From Roseovarius sp. (GTDB lineage Bacteria > Pseudomonadota > Alphaproteobacteria > Rhodobacterales > Rhodobacteraceae), in assembly GCA_023260815.1 (NCBI GenBank), contig JALQUE010000014.1:1-8285 (forward strand): a stretch of 8,285 nt of DNA. Reading direction: 5' to 3'. Of this stretch, positions 6,110 to 8,285 are shown piece after piece. The notes beneath the pieces are model-generated. The model did not search any database, was not told the origin of the DNA, and was given only the letters and a program-made list of their open reading frames with translations. Position numbers and translations under genes: made by a program. Position 1 is the first letter of the stretch; every line of letters begins with the position of its first letter.

Positions 6110-7366
6110 TCACTTTTCTTTGGCTGGAAACAAAGTTGCTGAATTGGCCAGCGATTTGACCTCGGATGCGGCGACCACGGTGTTGGTGGCCGCGAATTGC
6201 TCGTGGTTGTGGGCGACCTTGGCAAGATCGTACAGATAGTTGACCATGGTCCCGCCCGATTTTTCCCGCCCATTGGCCGAGGTATCGGCCTCCGCATGGA
6301 CCGCATGCACGATCGCGCCATTGCCCAGATGGAAGCGCGCGACCGGATCGACGGGGGCGCCCGTGTCACGCTTGGCGTGCAGCAGGTAATGTGCGGCCAG
6401 CGCGCGCATCTGGTCGGGCGTGGCCTCGGCCCAGCTTGCGCCTTGCGCCTCAAGCCAGCCACACAGGCCCGGTATCGGCGACAGGGTCACGAATGTCTTC
6501 AGACCTGCAAGCTCCGCCGCCAGATCCGACGCCACCTGCTTGATAAGTGAATTGCCGAACGAAATGCTGGCCAGCCCGGCCTGACAGTTCGAGATCGAAT
6601 AGAACACCGCCGTATCCGCCTCGTCCTCGGGCAGCGTGTCGCGGTCCGGGGTCAGCAGCGCTTGCACCGATCCCGGAATCCCCCGGGTCAGAGCCACCTC
6701 CACGAAAATCAGCGGCTCATCGGGCATCGCGGGATGGAAAAAGGCGAAACAGCGCCGATCCTCCGGCTCCAGCCTGCGGCGCAGATCGTCCCAGCTGTCG
6801 ATGGCGTGCACCGCCTCGTATTGAATTATCTTCTCAAGGATATGCGCAGGGCTTTGCCAGTTGATCGGTCGCAAGACCAGAAACCCGCGATTGAACCACG
6901 ACGCGAAAAGATGCCGGAAATCCAGATCCAGCGCCTCCAGTTCCGGCGTGCCGCGCCCCAGCCGCAACAGATCGGCGCGCATCTCGACCAGCGCCCGCGT
7001 CGCGCCGGGCACGCTGTTCAGCCTGCGGATCAACTCCTGACGGCGCGGCTCCACCGCGGCCATGTAGCTGCGGTAACTGCCCTTGGACGGTTCGGCCTCA
7101 TAGGCATCAAGTGCTGTGCGCACCGTTTCGGGGTCGATATTCATCGCGCCGGCCAGATGATCGAAAAAGGCCAGCTTCTCGGCGTCCTTCATCATGGCAA
7201 AGCCCGACAGGATCTCGGTCGCCATGCTGGCGCCCGACACTTCGCCGGTGCTCCCGACCAGCTCGTCGGCCAGTTCGGTGATCGGGCGCGTTCCCCGGCG
7301 GCGCTGCGCAAAAGGGCGATAGCGCCGCTCGAAGACGGTAGAAAGAAGGTCGGCCAGCAGGGTCAT
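6110..7366 (-). CDS. matA: Malonyl-CoA decarboxylase (MatA/MLYCD type)
   Basis: Converts malonyl-CoA to acetyl-CoA and CO2. 418 residues from the ATG at 7366, which overlaps the transporter stop as ATGA; the open frame continues upstream inside the transporter gene, but the homology starts here. Residues 1-about 150 are the helical N-terminal oligomerisation domain. The catalytic GNAT-fold domain follows: RHLFASWFNRGFLVLRPI (151-168), the helix starting WQSPAHILEKII (170-181), FFHPAMPDEPLIFVEVAL (209-226), FYSIS (255-259) holding the catalytic Ser region (human Ser329), FVTLSPIPG (292-300), and RFHLGNGA (344-351) with H346 at the position of human catalytic His423. A MVNYLYDL segment follows, where the human enzyme has MANYRYFLE. 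The domain is complete. It sits between the TRAP permease and MatB with almost no spacing, so it should be translated from the same message and supply the second step of malonate use. Family identity is very likely; the active-site numbering is from memory of the human enzyme. Confidence 0.94.
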   Translation of the reverse strand: MTLLADLLSTVFERRYRPFAQRRRGTRPITELADELVGSTGEVSGASMATEILSGFAMMKDAEKLAFFDHLAGAMNIDPETVRTALDAYEAEPSKGSYRSYMAAVEPRRQELIRRLNSVPGATRALVEMRADLLRLGRGTPELEALDLDFRHLFASWFNRGFLVLRPINWQSPAHILEKIIQYEAVHAIDSWDDLRRRLEPEDRRCFAFFHPAMPDEPLIFVEVALTRGIPGSVQALLTPDRDTLPEDEADTAVFYSISNCQAGLASISFGNSLIKQVASDLAAELAGLKTFVTLSPIPGLCGWLEAQGASWAEATPDQMRALAAHYLLHAKRDTGAPVDPVARFHLGNGAIVHAVHAEADTSANGREKSGGTMVNYLYDLAKVAHNHEQFAATNTVVAASEVKSLANSATLFPAKEK

Positions 7367-8285
7367 TGTCCCGGACCCATTACCGCATCCGGCAGCCACG
7401 TGGCCAGCCCCGGAAAGAAGCACAGCAGGATGATCGCGATCACCATGCAGGCCACATAGGGCAGGGATCCCCTGAGGATCGTCTTGAGAGAGATGTCGGG
7501 CGCGATGCCGTTGATCACATAAAGGTTCAGACCCACCGGCGGCGAGATCAGACCGATCTCCATGTTGATCGTCAGGATCACCGCGAACCAGATCGGATCG
7601 AACCCGGCCGTTGTGATGATCGGCAGCAGGATCGGCGCCGCCATCAGGATCACCGCGACGGGCGGCAGGAAAAAGCCCGCGATCAGCAGAAAGACGTTGA
7701 TCGCCCCCATCAGGACCCACCGGTTCACATCCAGCGTGCCGATCCATTCGGCGATCGACTGGGTGATGAACAGCGACGACAGCATGTAGCTGAACACGCC
7801 CGCTGCGGCGATGATGAACAGAATCATCACCGATTCCTTGGTGCTGTCACGCAGCACGACCCACAACTGGCGCGGATCCCACAGCTTGTAGATGATCATC
7901 GCGATCATCAGGCACAAAAGCGCGCCCACGGCGGCGGTTTCGGACGGCGTCGCGATACCGCCATACATGGCGTAAAGCACACCGATGATGATCGCCACGA
8001 AAGGCAGGACGCGGGGCAGGATCTCGAATTTCTCTTTCCAGCTGTAATTGCCCGCCGTCAGCACCTGCGCCGACCCCGACTTCCACGTGGAATAAAGCGA
8101 CCAGGCCATGAACAGACCCACCAGCAGCAACCCCGGAATGACCCCGGCCAGAAACAGACGGCCCACCGACGTCTCCGTGGCGATGCCGTAGACGATCATG
8201 GTCACCGACGGCGGAATGAGGATTCCCAGAGTGCCACCCGCAGCGATCGAACCGGTCGCGATCGAAGGCGGGTAGCCGCGCTTCA
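7363..8285 (-). CDS. dctM: TRAP transporter large permease, DctM family (N-terminus cut by window edge), likely for malonate
   Basis: Membrane subunit of a tripartite ATP-independent periplasmic transporter, which drives substrate uptake with the sodium gradient together with a small DctQ subunit and a periplasmic DctP protein. About 306 codons are visible; the family has about 425-450, so roughly the first 120-140 residues lie beyond the right edge. The frame stays open through 8285, so the in-frame GTG at 8205 is internal, not the start. Two family signatures are present: GSIAAGGTLGILIPPS at the right end and LISPPVGLNLYVINGI near the C-terminus. At least seven hydrophobic helices are apparent, and the protein ends in the usual ATWLP-type tail. 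It overlaps the decarboxylase start by four bases. Malonate as substrate is inferred from co-transcription with malonyl-CoA decarboxylase and synthetase, an arrangement like the matPQMAB locus described in Sinorhizobium meliloti. Confidence 0.93.
   Translation of the reverse strand, partial: KRGYPPSIATGSIAAGGTLGILIPPSVTMIVYGIATETSVGRLFLAGVIPGLLLVGLFMAWSLYSTWKSGSAQVLTAGNYSWKEKFEILPRVLPFVAIIIGVLYAMYGGIATPSETAAVGALLCLMIAMIIYKLWDPRQLWVVLRDSTKESVMILFIIAAAGVFSYMLSSLFITQSIAEWIGTLDVNRWVLMGAINVFLLIAGFFLPPVAVILMAAPILLPIITTAGFDPIWFAVILTINMEIGLISPPVGLNLYVINGIAPDISLKTILRGSLPYVACMVIAIILLCFFPGLATWLPDAVMGPGQ

Noticed and set aside
7184..7198. AMMKD in malonyl-CoA decarboxylase as a possible biotin site
   Set aside because: It falls in the helical N-terminal domain and does not match the (A/V)MKM context.
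8126..8205. GTG at 8205 as the start of the TRAP permease
   Set aside because: The same frame continues to the window edge and encodes the conserved DctM motif GSIAAGGTLGILIPPS upstream of it, so the gene is simply cut.

Overview
The window reads as a piece of a high-GC alphaproteobacterial chromosome, most likely from the Rhodobacteraceae (Roseobacter group). This rests on the GC-rich third positions, the densely packed catabolic operons, the TRAP transporter gene and the close resemblance of the malonyl-CoA synthetase to alphaproteobacterial MatB. The lineage is an inference from style and remembered family sequences, not from a search. No rRNA, tRNA, CRISPR array, insertion sequence or phage gene was seen.

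Left part (1-4529): an IclR-family regulator (minus strand, cut by the left edge) stands divergent to a three-gene plus-strand operon. The operon encodes a biotin carboxylase, a pyruvate-carboxylase/transcarboxylase-type carboxyltransferase without a biotin domain, and a beta-keto acid cleavage enzyme (BKACE, formerly DUF849). The first two genes overlap by an ATGA; the third follows after 42 bases with its own ribosome binding site. The 143-base divergent spacer holds two candidate sigma70 promoters whose elements interleave, so one bound regulator could affect both directions.

Middle (4530-4588): the two operons converge on a perfect 12-bp hairpin followed by a short T-rich run, a likely terminator for the plus-strand operon and possibly for both.

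Right part (4589-8285, minus strand): a malonate-use operon in the order TRAP large permease (DctM type, cut by the right edge), malonyl-CoA decarboxylase, malonyl-CoA synthetase MatB. Junctions are an ATGA overlap and a 3-base gap. Malonate would be imported, activated to malonyl-CoA and decarboxylated to acetyl-CoA.

The most interesting possibility is the left operon. Pyruvate carboxylase-type enzymes carboxylate the methyl group of a methyl ketone (pyruvate) to give a beta-keto acid, and BKACE enzymes consume beta-keto acids plus acetyl-CoA, giving an acyl-CoA plus acetoacetate. A divergent carboxyltransferase co-transcribed with a BKACE suggests an ATP-dependent 'carboxylate, then cleave' route for an unknown ketone or oxo acid. 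The biotin carrier needed for it is not encoded here. The neighbouring malonate operon makes acetyl-CoA, the BKACE co-substrate, but a functional link between the two operons is only inferred.
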